Positions 46,664 through 57,398 are shown, counted from the first letter of the stretch. The stretch is 64,000 bases of DNA from Pectobacterium betavasculorum (GCF_000749845.1 NZ_JQHM01000010.1:40525-104524); one strand, 5' to 3'. The notes: generated by a model not told the origin, from the letters alone. Numbers and translations: made by a program.

Positions 46664-47458
46664 TCAGACTGCGAGAAAGTGCTGTATAACCCGGCTGCCA
46701 AAGTAGGAAAGTGTTAGCATCAGTGCACCAACCAGGCTAAACCAGACGACGCGCCGACCCCGCCAGCCTTCATGATAATGTCCCCAAAGCAACAGAATAT
46801 AGATGAACCAGGCAAATAAGGAGAATACAGCCTTGTGCAGGTTCTCTTTGTTATCAATCAGGTTATCCATATAGAACAAGCCAGTACAGAGCGTCAGAGT
46901 GAGCAGGATGACGCCAATCTGCGTGATGTGAAACATCTTACGTTCAATGCTCATCAGCGGCGGCATGTCAGCGGCAAAACCGAGCTTTTTGTTCTTAAGA
47001 AGATAATCAAGCCAGGCAAGCTGGAGCGCGTAAAGTGCCGCAATCAGCAAGGTTGCATAGGAGAAAAGTGCCAGGCCGATATGGATCATCAAACCCGGTG
47101 ACGCTTCCAGATGCGTAATGAACTCACTTGGCATGAAGCTGACGAAGGCGAGATTGATCAGCGCAAAAGTATAGACGATAGGGAGAATAAACCAGCCGCG
47201 ATCGCGCGCAGCGACAATCGTCATCACCGTACAAATGATGAGGCTGACAAGCGAGCCGATATTCAGCAGGCTAAGGTTTTGACCCGCCTGAACATCGAAA
47301 ATGCGTTGATAGAGCGCCACCGCATGGCAGATTAGCGCAGCGCTGGCCGAGAGTATTGCCAGCCGACGATATGCACTGTTCTTACGCAGCAGACTGGGGA
47401 TAATCAGTCCGAGGCTGAGAGTGTAGGCGACAAGCGCCACAATAGCGAAAACAGACAT
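46664..47458 (-). CDS. ypjD: YpjD, CcsA-like inner-membrane protein
   Basis: A 264-residue polytopic protein of the CcsA/CcmC-like (cytochrome c assembly) superfamily with about eight helices. The WGHYHEGWRGRRVVW segment contains the conserved His and Trp region. E. coli YpjD is a membrane protein near ffh, proposed to act with CorC-like proteins; its molecular role is not settled. It is transcribed opposite to ffh and convergent with luxS. Confidence 0.9.
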   Translation of the reverse strand: MSVFAIVALVAYTLSLGLIIPSLLRKNSAYRRLAILSASAALICHAVALYQRIFDVQAGQNLSLLNIGSLVSLIICTVMTIVAARDRGWFILPIVYTFALINLAFVSFMPSEFITHLEASPGLMIHIGLALFSYATLLIAALYALQLAWLDYLLKNKKLGFAADMPPLMSIERKMFHITQIGVILLTLTLCTGLFYMDNLIDNKENLHKAVFSLFAWFIYILLLWGHYHEGWRGRRVVWFSLVGALMLTLSYFGSRVIQHFLAV

Positions 47459-47627
47459 ACAAATAGGTTATTAAATATCAACTAGGTAAAATAGAGAATC
47501 AGTATAGCGTTAGTCGCCGTGGGTACCAACAGTTCTCCGTCAGCAGCGCTGAGATCGTTCCCGCTTTTGTGTATAATCTCTTCCATTCGTGTCGCGCTGG
47601 CGGCCTGTCTTACGTTGAGCATGAGAT

Positions 47628-48989
47628 ATGTTTGAAAATTTAACCGATCGACTCTCGCGCACATTGCGCAATATCAGCGGCCGCGGGCGGTTGACTGAAG
47701 AAAACATTAAAGAAACGCTGCGTGAAGTACGTATGGCATTGCTGGAAGCCGACGTCGCGTTACCTGTGGTACGTGATTTTATCAATCGCGTAAAAGAACG
47801 TGCTGTTGGGCATGAGGTCAACAAAAGCCTGACTCCGGGTCAAGAGTTCGTCAAGATTGTTAAAAATGAACTCGTCAGCGCAATGGGCGACGTCAATGCC
47901 GAGCTGAACCTCGCCGCTCAGCCGCCAGCGGTGGTTCTGATGGCGGGTCTGCAAGGTGCGGGTAAAACGACCAGCGTAGGCAAGTTGGGTAAATTTCTGC
48001 GTGAAAAACAGAAGAAAAAAGTGCTGGTGGTTTCTGCTGACGTCTATCGCCCTGCGGCGATTAAGCAATTGGAAACGCTGGCACAGCAGGTGGGTGTTGA
48101 TTTCTTCCCGTCCGATGCACAGGAGAAGCCGCTTGCTATCGTAGAACGGGCGTTACAACACGCTAAGCTGAAATTCTACGATGTCCTGTTGGTCGATACC
48201 GCCGGCCGTCTCCACGTTGACGACGCGATGATGGACGAAATAAAACAGGTTCATGCGGCGATTAAGCCGGTTGAAACGCTGTTTGTGGTTGATGCCATGA
48301 CGGGGCAGGATGCGGCGAATACGGCAAAAGCCTTTAATGAAGCGCTGCCGCTGACGGGGGTGATCCTTACCAAAATTGATGGTGATGCCCGTGGCGGTGC
48401 GGCGTTATCTATCCGCCATATTACTGGCAAGCCGATTAAATTCCTTGGCGTTGGCGAAAAAACCGAAGCGCTGGAGCCGTTCTACCCCGATCGCGTTGCA
48501 TCACGCATCCTTGGCATGGGCGATGTGCTTTCACTGATTGAAGATATTGAAAGCAAGGTTGATCGTACACAGGCTGAGAAACTGGCGAAGAAGCTGAAGA
48601 AGGGCGACGGATTCGATTTGACCGACTTCCTGGATCAGCTCAAGCAGATGCGCAACATGGGCGGCATGGCAAGCATGATGAGTAAAATGCCAGGCATGGG
48701 CCAACTGCCTGATAATGTTAAATCACAAATGGATGACAAGGTGCTGGTGCGTATGGAGGCGATCATTAATTCGATGACGCGTCAGGAACGTGCTAAACCC
48801 GAGATTATCAAAGGTTCGCGTAAACGCCGTATCGCACAGGGCTCGGGCATGCAGGTGCAGGATGTGAACCGTCTTCTGAAACAATTCGATGATATGCAGC
48901 GAATGATGAAGAAGATGAAAAACGGCGGCCTGGCGAAAATGATGCGCGGTATGAAAGGGATGATGCCACCAGGATTCCCAGGGCGTTAA
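47628..48989 (+). CDS. ffh: Ffh, signal recognition particle GTPase
   Basis: A 453-residue protein, same length as E. coli Ffh. The N domain is followed by the G domain with the P-loop GLQGAGKTT, DTAGR and TKIDGDARGG motifs, then the methionine-rich M domain (MRNMGGMASMMSKMPGMG) that binds signal peptides and 4.5S RNA. With 4.5S RNA it targets inner-membrane proteins to FtsY. It is divergent from ypjD, 170 bp away. Confidence 0.98.
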   Translation: MFENLTDRLSRTLRNISGRGRLTEENIKETLREVRMALLEADVALPVVRDFINRVKERAVGHEVNKSLTPGQEFVKIVKNELVSAMGDVNAELNLAAQPPAVVLMAGLQGAGKTTSVGKLGKFLREKQKKKVLVVSADVYRPAAIKQLETLAQQVGVDFFPSDAQEKPLAIVERALQHAKLKFYDVLLVDTAGRLHVDDAMMDEIKQVHAAIKPVETLFVVDAMTGQDAANTAKAFNEALPLTGVILTKIDGDARGGAALSIRHITGKPIKFLGVGEKTEALEPFYPDRVASRILGMGDVLSLIEDIESKVDRTQAEKLAKKLKKGDGFDLTDFLDQLKQMRNMGGMASMMSKMPGMGQLPDNVKSQMDDKVLVRMEAIINSMTRQERAKPEIIKGSRKRRIAQGSGMQVQDVNRLLKQFDDMQRMMKKMKNGGLAKMMRGMKGMMPPGFPGR

Positions 48990-49092
48990 CTACCGAAACC
49001 GATGGTGTAGAGAAACTCTTGGCGAGATTATACGCTTTAGATTGCTTTTTGCGCCAAAATGAGTAAAATTTTCGGGCTTTTTATATAACATA

Positions 49093-49130
49093 CTGGGCTC
49101 CGTTCCTCGATGGGGCCCAGTTGTTTTATT
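49093..49130 (+). terminator. Hairpin between ffh and rpsP
   Basis: CTGGGCTCC and GGGGCCCAG pair over a ten-base loop, followed by TTGTTTTATT. It may terminate ffh or attenuate the rpsP operon, which begins 17 bp later. Confidence 0.6.
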
Positions 49131-49146
49131 CACTAAAGAGGATGTT

Positions 49147-49395
49147 ATGGTAACAATTCGTTTGGCTCGTGGCGGCGCTAAAAAACGCCCTTTCTATCAA
49201 GTAGTCGTGACCGACAGCCGCAATGCGCGTGATGGTCGTTTCATCGAGCGCGTAGGTTTCTTCAACCCAATCGCGTCTGGTCAAGCAGAAGCCCTGCGTC
49301 TGGATCTGGACCGTATCGAGCACTGGCTTGGTCTGGGTGCAACTGTGTCTGATCGCGTATCTTCGCTGATCAAAGACGCTAAAAAAGCAGCATAA
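49147..49395 (+). CDS. rpsP: Ribosomal protein bS16
   Basis: An 82-residue small-subunit protein: [20 protein letters not shown] start, [13 protein letters not shown] and [12 protein letters not shown]. First gene of the rpsP-rimM-trmD-rplS operon, which links ribosomal proteins with ribosome maturation and tRNA modification. AGAGGA lies upstream. Confidence 0.98.
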   Translation: MVTIRLARGGAKKRPFYQVVVTDSRNARDGRFIERVGFFNPIASGQAEALRLDLDRIEHWLGLGATVSDRVSSLIKDAKKAA

Positions 49396-49413
49396 TCTGT
49401 CGCGGTGGTGATA

Positions 49414-49962
49414 ATGAGCAATCAACTCAGTCCAAAACCTCCCGTTAACCCGATTGTGATGGGGAAAATTGGGTCGGCGTATGGCATCCGAGGTTGGCTC
49501 AGAGTGTTTTCATCCACCGAAGATGCCGAGAGCATTTTTGATTATCAACCTTGGTTCATCCAGAGCAAAAGCGGTTGGCAGCTTGTCGAGATTGAAGGCT
49601 GGAAGTATCACAATCAGGATCTGATCATTAAAGTGAAAGGTGCTGATGACCGTGATGCGGCTAATTTACTGACTAATTGTGAAATTGTCGTAGATTCGTC
49701 ACAACTGCCCGATTTGGGCGAAGGTGATTATTACTGGAAGGATCTTATTGGCTGTCAGGTCGTAACTGTAACGGGTTATGAGTTAGGTAAAATCATCGAC
49801 ATGATGGAAACTGGCTCGAACGATGTGATGGTGATTAAAGCTAACCTGAAAGATGCCTTCGGGGTCAAGGAGCGGCTGGTCCCGTTCCTCACCGAACAGG
49901 TTGTTAAGCGCGTCGACCTTTCTGCTCAAACTGTTGAAGTGGATTGGGATCCTGGTTTTTGA
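49414..49962 (+). CDS. rimM: Ribosome maturation factor RimM
   Basis: A 182-residue factor needed for 30S head assembly and 16S processing. It has an N-terminal RimM beta-barrel ([18 protein letters not shown]) and a C-terminal PRC barrel ([12 protein letters not shown], then [15 protein letters not shown]), ending WDPGF as in E. coli. The start at 49414 (MSNQLS) follows E. coli; the ORF could start nine bases earlier. Second gene of the operon. Confidence 0.96.
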   Translation: MSNQLSPKPPVNPIVMGKIGSAYGIRGWLRVFSSTEDAESIFDYQPWFIQSKSGWQLVEIEGWKYHNQDLIIKVKGADDRDAANLLTNCEIVVDSSQLPDLGEGDYYWKDLIGCQVVTVTGYELGKIIDMMETGSNDVMVIKANLKDAFGVKERLVPFLTEQVVKRVDLSAQTVEVDWDPGF

Positions 49963-50000
49963 ACTCTGAATCGACCAGTAGTACCCAGCGGAACGAAGCT

Positions 50001-50756
50001 ATGTGGATTGGGGTGATTAGCCTGTTTCCAGAGATGTTCCGGGCAATTACTGATTACGGAGTCACTGGCCGGGCAGTTAAAAATGGCCTGCTGAACGTAC
50101 AGTATTGGAGTCCTCGTGATTTCACTTACGATCGGCATCGCACCGTGGACGACAGGCCTTATGGCGGTGGTCCTGGAATGCTGATGATGGTGCAACCTTT
50201 ACGGGATGCGATCCACGCAGCAAAAGCAGCGGCAGGCGAAGGCGCTAGAGTGATTTATTTATCACCTCAGGGTCGTAAATTAGATCAGCAAGGCGTACGT
50301 CAACTCGCTATGAACCAGAAGATGATTCTGGTCTGTGGACGGTACGAGGGGATTGATGAGCGCGTAATTAAAACCGAGATCGATGAAGAATGGTCGATAG
50401 GGGATTACGTACTCAGCGGTGGGGAACTGCCAGCGATGACCCTGATTGACTCCGTTGCCCGTTTTATTCCGGGCGTTCTGGGGCATCAGGCTTCAGCAGA
50501 AGAAGATTCTTTTGCCGATGGGTTGCTGGATTGTCCTCATTTCACTCGCCCTGAAATACTGGAAGGCATGGATGTTCCGGCAGTTTTACTGTCTGGTAAT
50601 CATGCAGAAATACGTCGCTGGCGATTGAAGCAGTCGCTGGGCCGAACCTGGCTTAGAAGACCTGAACTTCTGAAAAGCCTAGCTCTGACTGACGAGCAAA
50701 CAAGGTTGCTGGCTGAATTCCAACGTGAATATCAGTCTGAGCAACAAGAGTATTAG
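50001..50756 (+). CDS. trmD: tRNA (guanine-37-N1)-methyltransferase
   Basis: A 251-residue SPOUT methyltransferase that makes m1G37 in tRNAs reading CUN, CCN and CGG, preventing +1 frameshifts. It starts [13 protein letters not shown] and has the trefoil-knot motifs [19 protein letters not shown] and the [14 protein letters not shown] loop. The start at 50001 follows the family; the longer ORF has no support. 38 bp after rimM. Confidence 0.97.
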   Translation: MWIGVISLFPEMFRAITDYGVTGRAVKNGLLNVQYWSPRDFTYDRHRTVDDRPYGGGPGMLMMVQPLRDAIHAAKAAAGEGARVIYLSPQGRKLDQQGVRQLAMNQKMILVCGRYEGIDERVIKTEIDEEWSIGDYVLSGGELPAMTLIDSVARFIPGVLGHQASAEEDSFADGLLDCPHFTRPEILEGMDVPAVLLSGNHAEIRRWRLKQSLGRTWLRRPELLKSLALTDEQTRLLAEFQREYQSEQQEY

Positions 50757-50803
50757 ATGGTTACGCCAGTCTACTGTGCGAACCCAACTATCAGTTTACC
50801 TAG

Positions 50804-51166
<363 letters not shown>

Positions 51167-51206
51167 GATAGCGCTTTCGCAACATCCGAAAGTTGTTATG
51201 AATAAG

Positions 51207-51236
51207 GGGTTTAGCCAAAGGCTAAGCCCTTTTTTT
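51207..51236 (+). terminator. Terminator of the rpsP-rplS operon
   Basis: GGGTTTAGCC-aaa-GGCTAAGCCC followed by seven T, 40 bp after rplS. Confidence 0.88.
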
Positions 51237-51249
51237 GTGCTTTATGCCA

Positions 51250-51277
51250 GTAAAAAGCCCACCATTTTGGTGGGCTT
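51250..51277 (-). terminator. Terminator of the methyltransferase gene
   Basis: On the minus strand AAGCCCACC-aaaat-GGTGGGCTT is followed by T residues, 140 bp beyond the stop at 51417. Confidence 0.75.
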
Positions 51278-51416
51278 GGCTTTCCCTGGTGCCATCATTA
51301 TTTTTTGAATTTCAGTACCATGATGACATTAGATATGGTTATTTTATAAACGTTTATACAGATCAATTTTCTAATATTGATCGGTTAAGGCGATCAAAAT
51401 ACCGCGTTTACCCTGT

Positions 51417-52355
51417 TCAGAATGGCTTATTAGCGATGACTGTTGGGTACATGTGCATACGATCGTTAATAAACTGAATATCTGTGAATCCGGCCTGCTC
51501 TAACTGCGACTGTGTTTGTTTGTGGGTGCGAAATGCTGTCCACGTTGCCCCAATAATGCGTGAGAAAAGTACATATTGAAGCGCCAGCAATTTTGGGTCG
51601 GTGTTTGTCCATGGAGAGTCTGGCGACTGCGTAGGAGGCGGCGTCATAAAGCTAGTGATCAGCGTGCCTCCCGGCTTCAATCCAGAGTAGAACACGCGGT
51701 AAAGCTCGGTGACTTTGTCATCATCTTGCTCGTAAACATTGAGTCCATTGCTGGTAATTACATCTGCTTGTGCTGCTAGATCAATTGTCCAGGCATCAGC
51801 AAGAACCAATGATATCTGGTTTTCTAACCCTTGCTGACTGGCAAGTTTATATGCTTCTTCCAGCGCTTGTTTATCCAGATCGATCCCGATTAATTTCACA
51901 TCTCGATGCCGCGTATAATCCAGCAGCAGTAAATCTGCCATGACGCCGCAAGGAACGGATACCATGACGGCGTTGGGGCGTAAGAGTTCTTGAAGCAGGC
52001 GTTGGAAAATACCGAATCGCTCACGAGTCGCCAAAACGCTGGGTAACTGTGTGTAGATGATTTCTTCTAGTGGGTTAACATAATGAGCTGGCCGATGGGC
52101 TATCACATTATGTGTCCAGTACGCATTTAGCCCATGATGATTTAGTAAAAATTGGCCTAACTCAAGGTGGGAGAAAGCGTCCAGAAGCGCCAACTGTTCT
52201 TCTACAGAAATGCCGAGGTGAGCGCCTGACTCGAGAATTTTGTTTTTTACCGAAGCGATCCGTTCATCATGGCCTTCTGTCGATGATTTTGTGTGTGATA
52301 AGAGTCTGGAACTGTTATTTGAAGATGAGTTATAAGACTTGTTTGAATCGGACAT
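51417..52355 (-). CDS. Class I SAM-dependent methyltransferase, substrate unknown
   Basis: A 312-residue protein with a Rossmann-type methyltransferase core: VSVPCGVMADLLLLDY as a divergent motif I, IGIDLDKQALEEA as the acidic ribose-binding motif, LVLADAWTIDL and GLKPGGTLITSF. The N-terminal 80 residues are extra and start with a Ser/Asn-rich, probably disordered stretch (SNKSYNSSSNNSSR). GGAG precedes the start at 52355. It interrupts the E. coli order between rplS and aroF, where the yfiRNB genes normally lie, so it is a local accessory gene. Confidence 0.75.
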   Translation of the reverse strand: MSDSNKSYNSSSNNSSRLLSHTKSSTEGHDERIASVKNKILESGAHLGISVEEQLALLDAFSHLELGQFLLNHHGLNAYWTHNVIAHRPAHYVNPLEEIIYTQLPSVLATRERFGIFQRLLQELLRPNAVMVSVPCGVMADLLLLDYTRHRDVKLIGIDLDKQALEEAYKLASQQGLENQISLVLADAWTIDLAAQADVITSNGLNVYEQDDDKVTELYRVFYSGLKPGGTLITSFMTPPPTQSPDSPWTNTDPKLLALQYVLFSRIIGATWTAFRTHKQTQSQLEQAGFTDIQFINDRMHMYPTVIANKPF

Positions 52356-52612
52356 ATGAGCACTCCATAATATAATCGCGATTAGCAATAATGGGATTAA
52401 CTCGCTGTGATCTATGATCTTTCGTTATCCCAGCTCCAGGTTATTAATAACTAGATGTGATTATTTATGTGAGCGATAATAGAGGCGAGGTATGTCTGGC
52501 GTATTTCGGTGAGGATACTAAAGTAAGTTGAATTGTTACCAAATACGATGAACTCTAGCTTTCTGTCAGCCACGCGGCGTATTAGCATGGATCATCGTTA
52601 TTTAGGAAGATG

Positions 52613-52963
52613 TTAAGGTAGGCTCTGTTGCCAGCTAGCTCGTAGTGTCTCCGCAGATTCTACCCCATCGCAACTGGCGGGAAAGTTTTTCCCTGCTTTT
52701 CCCCATTCCTCCATGTTGTCTGCACGGCAAAAAGCCGATTGCCCAGCTTGGTAACCACGTAGATAGGTTTCACGGTCAACCTGTGGGTTACCAAACCATT
52801 CCTGTAAGGTGCCATCGTCTTTTACCACCATGCCAGAGGTCGAATCCTGATAACCTGCTTCATACCAGAATCCTGACTCACTTTTAGCCGGTAGCGACGT
52901 TATGTTGCTTTGGCAGGCTGTCATTAAAAGAATTACAGCCAAAACATAACTGTATTTCATCAT
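52613..52963 (-). CDS. DUF2799 family lipoprotein (YfiL-like position)
   Basis: A 116-residue lipoprotein: MMKYSYVLAVILLMTACQS has the lipobox MTAC. The mature part with YEAGYQDSTSGM and ETYLRGYQAGQSAFC matches DUF2799 proteins, small lipoproteins of unknown function. The location beside aroF corresponds to yfiL in E. coli, so it may be that gene. Starts at 52963 or 52960, with GAAGG upstream. Confidence 0.72.
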   Translation of the reverse strand: MMKYSYVLAVILLMTACQSNITSLPAKSESGFWYEAGYQDSTSGMVVKDDGTLQEWFGNPQVDRETYLRGYQAGQSAFCRADNMEEWGKAGKNFPASCDGVESAETLRASWQQSLP

Positions 52964-53007
52964 CAAACCTTCAATATATGCGGCCATTGGCCCGAATGAA
53001 CATCTCG

Positions 53008-53724
53008 TCAGGCGATACCCAGTTTTTCTTTCAGTAACTTAAGGTAGCGGCGACTGACGGGGATGTGCTTTCCCGTATGTGTCAGCACTTCTGCTGCACC
53101 ATTTTCCATTAACTGGATTTCTTTCAGTTGCTCCGTGTTAACCATATATTGACGATGGCAACGGACAAAAGGCGTTTTCTCTTCCAGCGTTTTCAGCGAA
53201 AGTTGGGTGTAGCCAGACTGGCTAACGCCCACTACGTGCACGCCACTGAGTTCAGAACAAAGATACTCGACTTCTTCAATCTTGAGCAAAAAAATACGAT
53301 TGTGTCCGTTACAGGGAATATGGCGAAGCAGGGGCTCTGAAATTAACTGTACGTTTTTATTTACACTGGTGCCGCGACGTAAACGGTTTAGCGTTTTACT
53401 CAGCCGCAGTGCATCCAGTGGTTTAAGTAAATAGTCAAAAGCATGTTCTTCAAATGCTCTCACCGCGTACTCATCATAGGCTGTCACGAAGACGACGTAA
53501 GGCATGTTTTCTGGATCCAACATGGCAACCAGCTCTAACCCACTGACCTTTGGCATCTGTATATCCAGAAAAATCACATTCGGTTGCAGCCTGTGGATAG
53601 CGGGTATTGCCTCCAGCGCATTGCTGCACTGTGCAATGATGGTGATATCAGATTCATTTTCCAACAGCAGACTGAGCTCTTCGCGTGCCAGTTGTTCGTC
53701 ATCGATGATTATGGTTTTCAGCAT
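53008..53724 (-). CDS. btsR: BtsR/YehT-type LytTR response regulator
   Basis: A 238-residue response regulator closely similar to E. coli BtsR (239). The receiver domain has Asp8-Asp9, phosphoacceptor Asp54 in VIFLDIQMPK, VTAYDEY and the KPLD lysine; the C-terminal LytTR DNA-binding domain contains PFVRCHRQYMVN and HIPVSRRYLKLLK. BtsR responds to pyruvate through the kinase BtsS in E. coli. No kinase gene is next to it, so the partner must be elsewhere or the gene differs in use. AAGGGGGAAGG precedes the start. Confidence 0.88.
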   Translation of the reverse strand: MLKTIIIDDEQLAREELSLLLENESDITIIAQCSNALEAIPAIHRLQPNVIFLDIQMPKVSGLELVAMLDPENMPYVVFVTAYDEYAVRAFEEHAFDYLLKPLDALRLSKTLNRLRRGTSVNKNVQLISEPLLRHIPCNGHNRIFLLKIEEVEYLCSELSGVHVVGVSQSGYTQLSLKTLEEKTPFVRCHRQYMVNTEQLKEIQLMENGAAEVLTHTGKHIPVSRRYLKLLKEKLGIA

Positions 53725-53834
53725 CCTTCCCCCTTGTTGGCGTGATTCTATCATTTTTCACGTCAGGGATTAGCATGGTTGTGTCGGGAAGTGATAGAGC
53801 ATGCAAAAATCGTTTTTCTGGCAATATTTAGGAT

Positions 53835-53889
53835 GGTAATTTTTTATTTACACTTGCTGGATTGAAATCTTTACGGTTCGTGTTATGGT
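53835..53889 (+). promoter_or_regulatory. aroF promoter with TyrR box
   Basis: GGTAAT-N6-TTTACA at 53835-53852 matches TGTAAA-N6-TTTACA at 10 of 12 positions, a strong TyrR box. The promoter downstream is -35 TTGAAA (53862-53867), 16 bases, -10 TATGGT (53884-53889). TyrR with tyrosine is expected to repress aroF-tyrA. Confidence 0.7.
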
Positions 53890-53953
53890 GTAAACATCAC
53901 GCGTAGGTTGTAAAGACGATCGCGAACATACCGAACTCTTCAGGAATGGGATC

Positions 53954-55027
53954 ATGCAAAAAGATTCACTTAACAATATTAATATCAGCGCAGAACAGGT
54001 TTTGATTACTCCCGATGAATTGAAAGCCAAGTTTCCGCTTAACGACGCAGAGCAGCACGATATTGCGCAAGCGAGAGCGACTATTGCGGATATCATTCAT
54101 GGCCGCGATGATCGGCTGTTGATTGTCTGCGGGCCTTGTTCGATTCATGATACGGATGCCGCGCTGGAATATGCGCGCCGTTTGCAGTCGCTTGCCTCTG
54201 AACTGAGCGATCGCCTCTATATTGTGATGCGCGTTTATTTTGAAAAGCCTCGTACAACCGTGGGTTGGAAAGGACTCATTAACGATCCATTTATGGATGG
54301 TTCATTTGATGTGGAGTCTGGGTTGCATATTGCTCGTGGGCTGCTGTTGGAACTGGTAAATATGGGACTGCCGCTGGCGACAGAAGCGCTTGATCCGAAC
54401 AGCCCGCAGTACTTGGGCGATCTATTTAGCTGGTCAGCTATCGGCGCACGTACGACGGAATCACAAACACACCGCGAGATGGCTTCTGGACTGTCTATGC
54501 CTGTTGGATTCAAAAACGGTACTGATGGCAGTCTGGGGACGGCGATCAACGCAATGAGAGCTGCCGCGATGCCTCACCGCTTCGTTGGCATCAATCAAAC
54601 GGGGCAAGTTTGTTTGCTGCAAACGCAAGGGAACGTCGATGGCCACGTGATTCTGCGCGGTGGTAAAAAACCAAACTACAGCGCGCAGGATGTCGCTGAA
54701 TGTGAAAAACAGATGCAGGAAGCGGGACTGAGACCTGCTCTGATGATAGATTGTAGTCACGGCAATTCGAATAAAGACTACCGCCGTCAGCCACTTGTTG
54801 TTGAATCTGCGATTGAACAAATCAAGGCGGGAAATCGTTCAATTATTGGGCTTATGCTGGAAAGCCACCTTAATGAGGGGAGCCAGTCTTCAGAACAACC
54901 GCGTTCAGATATGCGCTACGGTGTATCGGTCACGGATGCCTGTATCAGTTGGGAAAGTACAGAAACGTTGCTGCGTTCCGTTCATCAAGATCTGAGTACC
55001 GCACGTGTGAAACATTCAGGAGAGTAA
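53954..55027 (+). CDS. aroF: DAHP synthase, tyrosine-sensitive type
   Basis: A 357-residue class I 3-deoxy-D-arabino-heptulosonate-7-phosphate synthase, which condenses phosphoenolpyruvate and erythrose-4-phosphate at the entry of the shikimate pathway. Metal and substrate motifs seen: VCGPCSIHD, EKPRTTVGWKGLINDP, SGLSMPVGFKNGTDG and IDCSHGNSNKD. Pairing with tyrA and the TyrR box identify the tyrosine-controlled isoenzyme. tyrA follows after six bases. Confidence 0.96.
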   Translation: MQKDSLNNINISAEQVLITPDELKAKFPLNDAEQHDIAQARATIADIIHGRDDRLLIVCGPCSIHDTDAALEYARRLQSLASELSDRLYIVMRVYFEKPRTTVGWKGLINDPFMDGSFDVESGLHIARGLLLELVNMGLPLATEALDPNSPQYLGDLFSWSAIGARTTESQTHREMASGLSMPVGFKNGTDGSLGTAINAMRAAAMPHRFVGINQTGQVCLLQTQGNVDGHVILRGGKKPNYSAQDVAECEKQMQEAGLRPALMIDCSHGNSNKDYRRQPLVVESAIEQIKAGNRSIIGLMLESHLNEGSQSSEQPRSDMRYGVSVTDACISWESTETLLRSVHQDLSTARVKHSGE

Positions 55028-55033
55028 CAAGAT

Positions 55034-56155
55034 ATGGTAGCTGAACTGACCGCATTACGTGATCAGATAGATGAGGTAGATAAGGAGCTTGTCGCGCTCT
55101 TATCACGTCGGTTGCGTTTGGTGGCGGAAGTGGGTGAAGTGAAAAACCGCTATGGTTTACCCATTTATGCGCCCGACCGTGAAGCGGCCATGCTCAGCTC
55201 ACGTCGCAAAGAAGCCGAGTCGATGGGGGTTCCGCCGGATCTCATTGAAGATATCCTACGGCGCACCATGCGTGAATCCTATACCAGCGAAAACGACAAA
55301 GGCTTTAAAACGCTGTGCCCACAGCTGCGTCCGGTTGTCATCATTGGTGGCCGTGGTCAAATGGGAAATCTGTTTGAGAAAATGCTGACGCTGTCGGGAT
55401 ATCAGGTGAGGATCCTGGAGCAAGATGACTGGCCTCACGCTGATGAGCTGTTGTCTGATGCGGGTATGGTGATTGTCAGCGTGCCGATTCATGTTACCGA
55501 ACAGGTTATTGCACGTCTGCCTGTTTTGCCAGATGACTGTATTTTAGTTGATTTGGCATCAGTAAAAAATGGCCCGCTTCAGGCGATGCTGGCGGCGCAT
55601 AATGGTCCGGTACTTGGTTTGCATCCTATGTTTGGGCCAGACAGCGGCAGCCTTGCCAAACAGGTTGTCGTTTATTGCGATGGTCGACAGCCGGAAGCTT
55701 ATCAATGGCTGCTGGAACAAATTCAGGTATGGGGCGCACGCCTACACCGTATTAGCGCGGTTGAACACGATCAGAATATGATGTTCATTCAAGCGCTGCG
55801 TCACTTCGCAACATTCGCCTATGGCCTGCATTTAGCGGAAGAGAATGTGCAGATTGAACAGCTATTAGCTCTGTCATCGCCAATCTATCGTCTGGAGTTA
55901 ATCATGGTTGGGCGACTGTTTGCACAGGATCCACAGCTGTATGCCGACATTATTATGTCCTCAGAGGATAATCTGGCGTTAATTAAGCGTTATTACAAAC
56001 GTTTTGGCGAAGCCATTGAGTTACTGGAGCAGGCAGATAAAGCGGAATTTATTAGTAGTTTTAAGAAGGTCGAACACTGGTTCGGCGACTATGCAAAGCG
56101 CTTTCAGGCAGAGAGCCGCGTGCTTTTGCGTCAGGCAAACGACATTCGCCAGTAA
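55034..56155 (+). CDS. tyrA: Chorismate mutase/prephenate dehydrogenase
   Basis: A 373-residue bifunctional enzyme, same length as in E. coli. The chorismate mutase domain ([19 protein letters not shown]) covers about residues 1-90 and the NAD-dependent prephenate dehydrogenase domain starts with [14 protein letters not shown] near residue 100 and includes [10 protein letters not shown]. It makes 4-hydroxyphenylpyruvate for tyrosine. AGGAG precedes the start; co-transcribed with aroF. Confidence 0.97.
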   Translation: MVAELTALRDQIDEVDKELVALLSRRLRLVAEVGEVKNRYGLPIYAPDREAAMLSSRRKEAESMGVPPDLIEDILRRTMRESYTSENDKGFKTLCPQLRPVVIIGGRGQMGNLFEKMLTLSGYQVRILEQDDWPHADELLSDAGMVIVSVPIHVTEQVIARLPVLPDDCILVDLASVKNGPLQAMLAAHNGPVLGLHPMFGPDSGSLAKQVVVYCDGRQPEAYQWLLEQIQVWGARLHRISAVEHDQNMMFIQALRHFATFAYGLHLAEENVQIEQLLALSSPIYRLELIMVGRLFAQDPQLYADIIMSSEDNLALIKRYYKRFGEAIELLEQADKAEFISSFKKVEHWFGDYAKRFQAESRVLLRQANDIRQ

Positions 56156-56185
56156 GTACGTTTGAGCTTAAGATTGTGCTTGAGA

Positions 56186-56217
56186 AGCCATCCCGGTGGA
56201 AACTGGGATGGCTTTTT
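56186..56217 (+). terminator. Terminator of aroF-tyrA
   Basis: AGCCATCCC and GGGATGGCT pair across a ten-base loop, followed by five T; convergent pheA ends 20 bp further. Confidence 0.85.
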
Positions 56218-56237
56218 CAATTATTCGTTCACATCGA

Positions 56238-57398
56238 CTATTCGTTTACATCAACAGGGACGATGTTTTCACTGGGATAACAGCCCAATACTTTCAACGA
56301 GCGGGTAATCGGGGCTAATCCTTTTAGCGCTTTCTGCATAGCATCGCCGCGCAGGTTGGCCTGCACATCAAGATAGAACATCTCTTCCCACGGGTTACCG
56401 TTGATCGGTCTCGATTCCAGCTTGGTCATTACAATGCCGTTATCTCGCAATACCAGCAGTGCTTCCACCAGTGCGCCCGACTGTTGACCGGTTGCCACAA
56501 TCAATGTGGTTTTGGCTGGCACTTGTTCAGTCACATCAATCGGTTTACGGGCTAATACAATGAAGCGGGTGATGTTTTGCGATTGATTGGCCAGATTATG
56601 TTCCAGCACTTGTAGTTGATAAAGCTGACCACCGGCTTCACTGCCGAGTGCTGCTGCTTTTGGTGAATTGAGCGCAGCCACTTTTTCCATCGCGGCAGCC
56701 GTGCTCTCACAATATTCAATTTTCCAGTGCGGAAAACGATTGATGAAATGGCTGCACTGCTGGAATGGTTGAGGGTGGCTGTAAACTATTTCGATCTGTG
56801 CTAATGACGTATCGGTGGCAACTAAGACACAGTGATTTATCGGGTTAGTTAATTCACCGACGATGGATAACCCTGTGTGTTGCAGCAGGTCGTAGACATC
56901 GTTAATCGAGCCGGAACTGGTGTTTTCAATGGGTAAAACGGCATAGTCGGCTTGCCCTGTTTCCACCATGTTGAAAATATCCTGAAACTTCTGGCAACCG
57001 CATTCAATAAATTGCTCGAAATGTCGTGCAGCATATTGGCGCGCCGCTAGATGGGAATAAGACCCCTTCGGTCCGAGAAAGGCGACGCGGGCAGAGTGTG
57101 ACGTTGTTTGATTGAGGTGGTGCTGTAAGAGAGCCTGCTGCGTCAGTACCGAATCTTCAATGATGAGCTGGAATAAGCGGGTGATGTAATGACCATCAAG
57201 GTGGTGTTTTTTCCCTACGGTTGTCAGCTTGTCCAGCAAATCACGCTCACGATCTTTATCTCGGATTGGGCGATGCGAATGTAATTTGCTGCGGGCAACG
57301 TCCAACGCCAGTTCTCGCCTTTGTGCCAACAGTTCAATTAATTGCAGATCCAATGCGCTGATGCGTTCTCGCAGTACCAGTAATGGGTTGTCTGTCAT
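56238..57398 (-). CDS. pheA: Chorismate mutase/prephenate dehydratase
   Basis: A 386-residue bifunctional enzyme of phenylalanine synthesis, same length as in E. coli. The order is chorismate mutase ([20 protein letters not shown]), prephenate dehydratase ([16 protein letters not shown], then [18 protein letters not shown]) and the regulatory ACT domain with the phenylalanine-binding GALVE and ESRP motifs, so feedback inhibition should be intact. Convergent to tyrA. Expression is under an attenuator upstream. Confidence 0.97.
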   Translation of the reverse strand: MTDNPLLVLRERISALDLQLIELLAQRRELALDVARSKLHSHRPIRDKDRERDLLDKLTTVGKKHHLDGHYITRLFQLIIEDSVLTQQALLQHHLNQTTSHSARVAFLGPKGSYSHLAARQYAARHFEQFIECGCQKFQDIFNMVETGQADYAVLPIENTSSGSINDVYDLLQHTGLSIVGELTNPINHCVLVATDTSLAQIEIVYSHPQPFQQCSHFINRFPHWKIEYCESTAAAMEKVAALNSPKAAALGSEAGGQLYQLQVLEHNLANQSQNITRFIVLARKPIDVTEQVPAKTTLIVATGQQSGALVEALLVLRDNGIVMTKLESRPINGNPWEEMFYLDVQANLRGDAMQKALKGLAPITRSLKVLGCYPSENIVPVDVNE

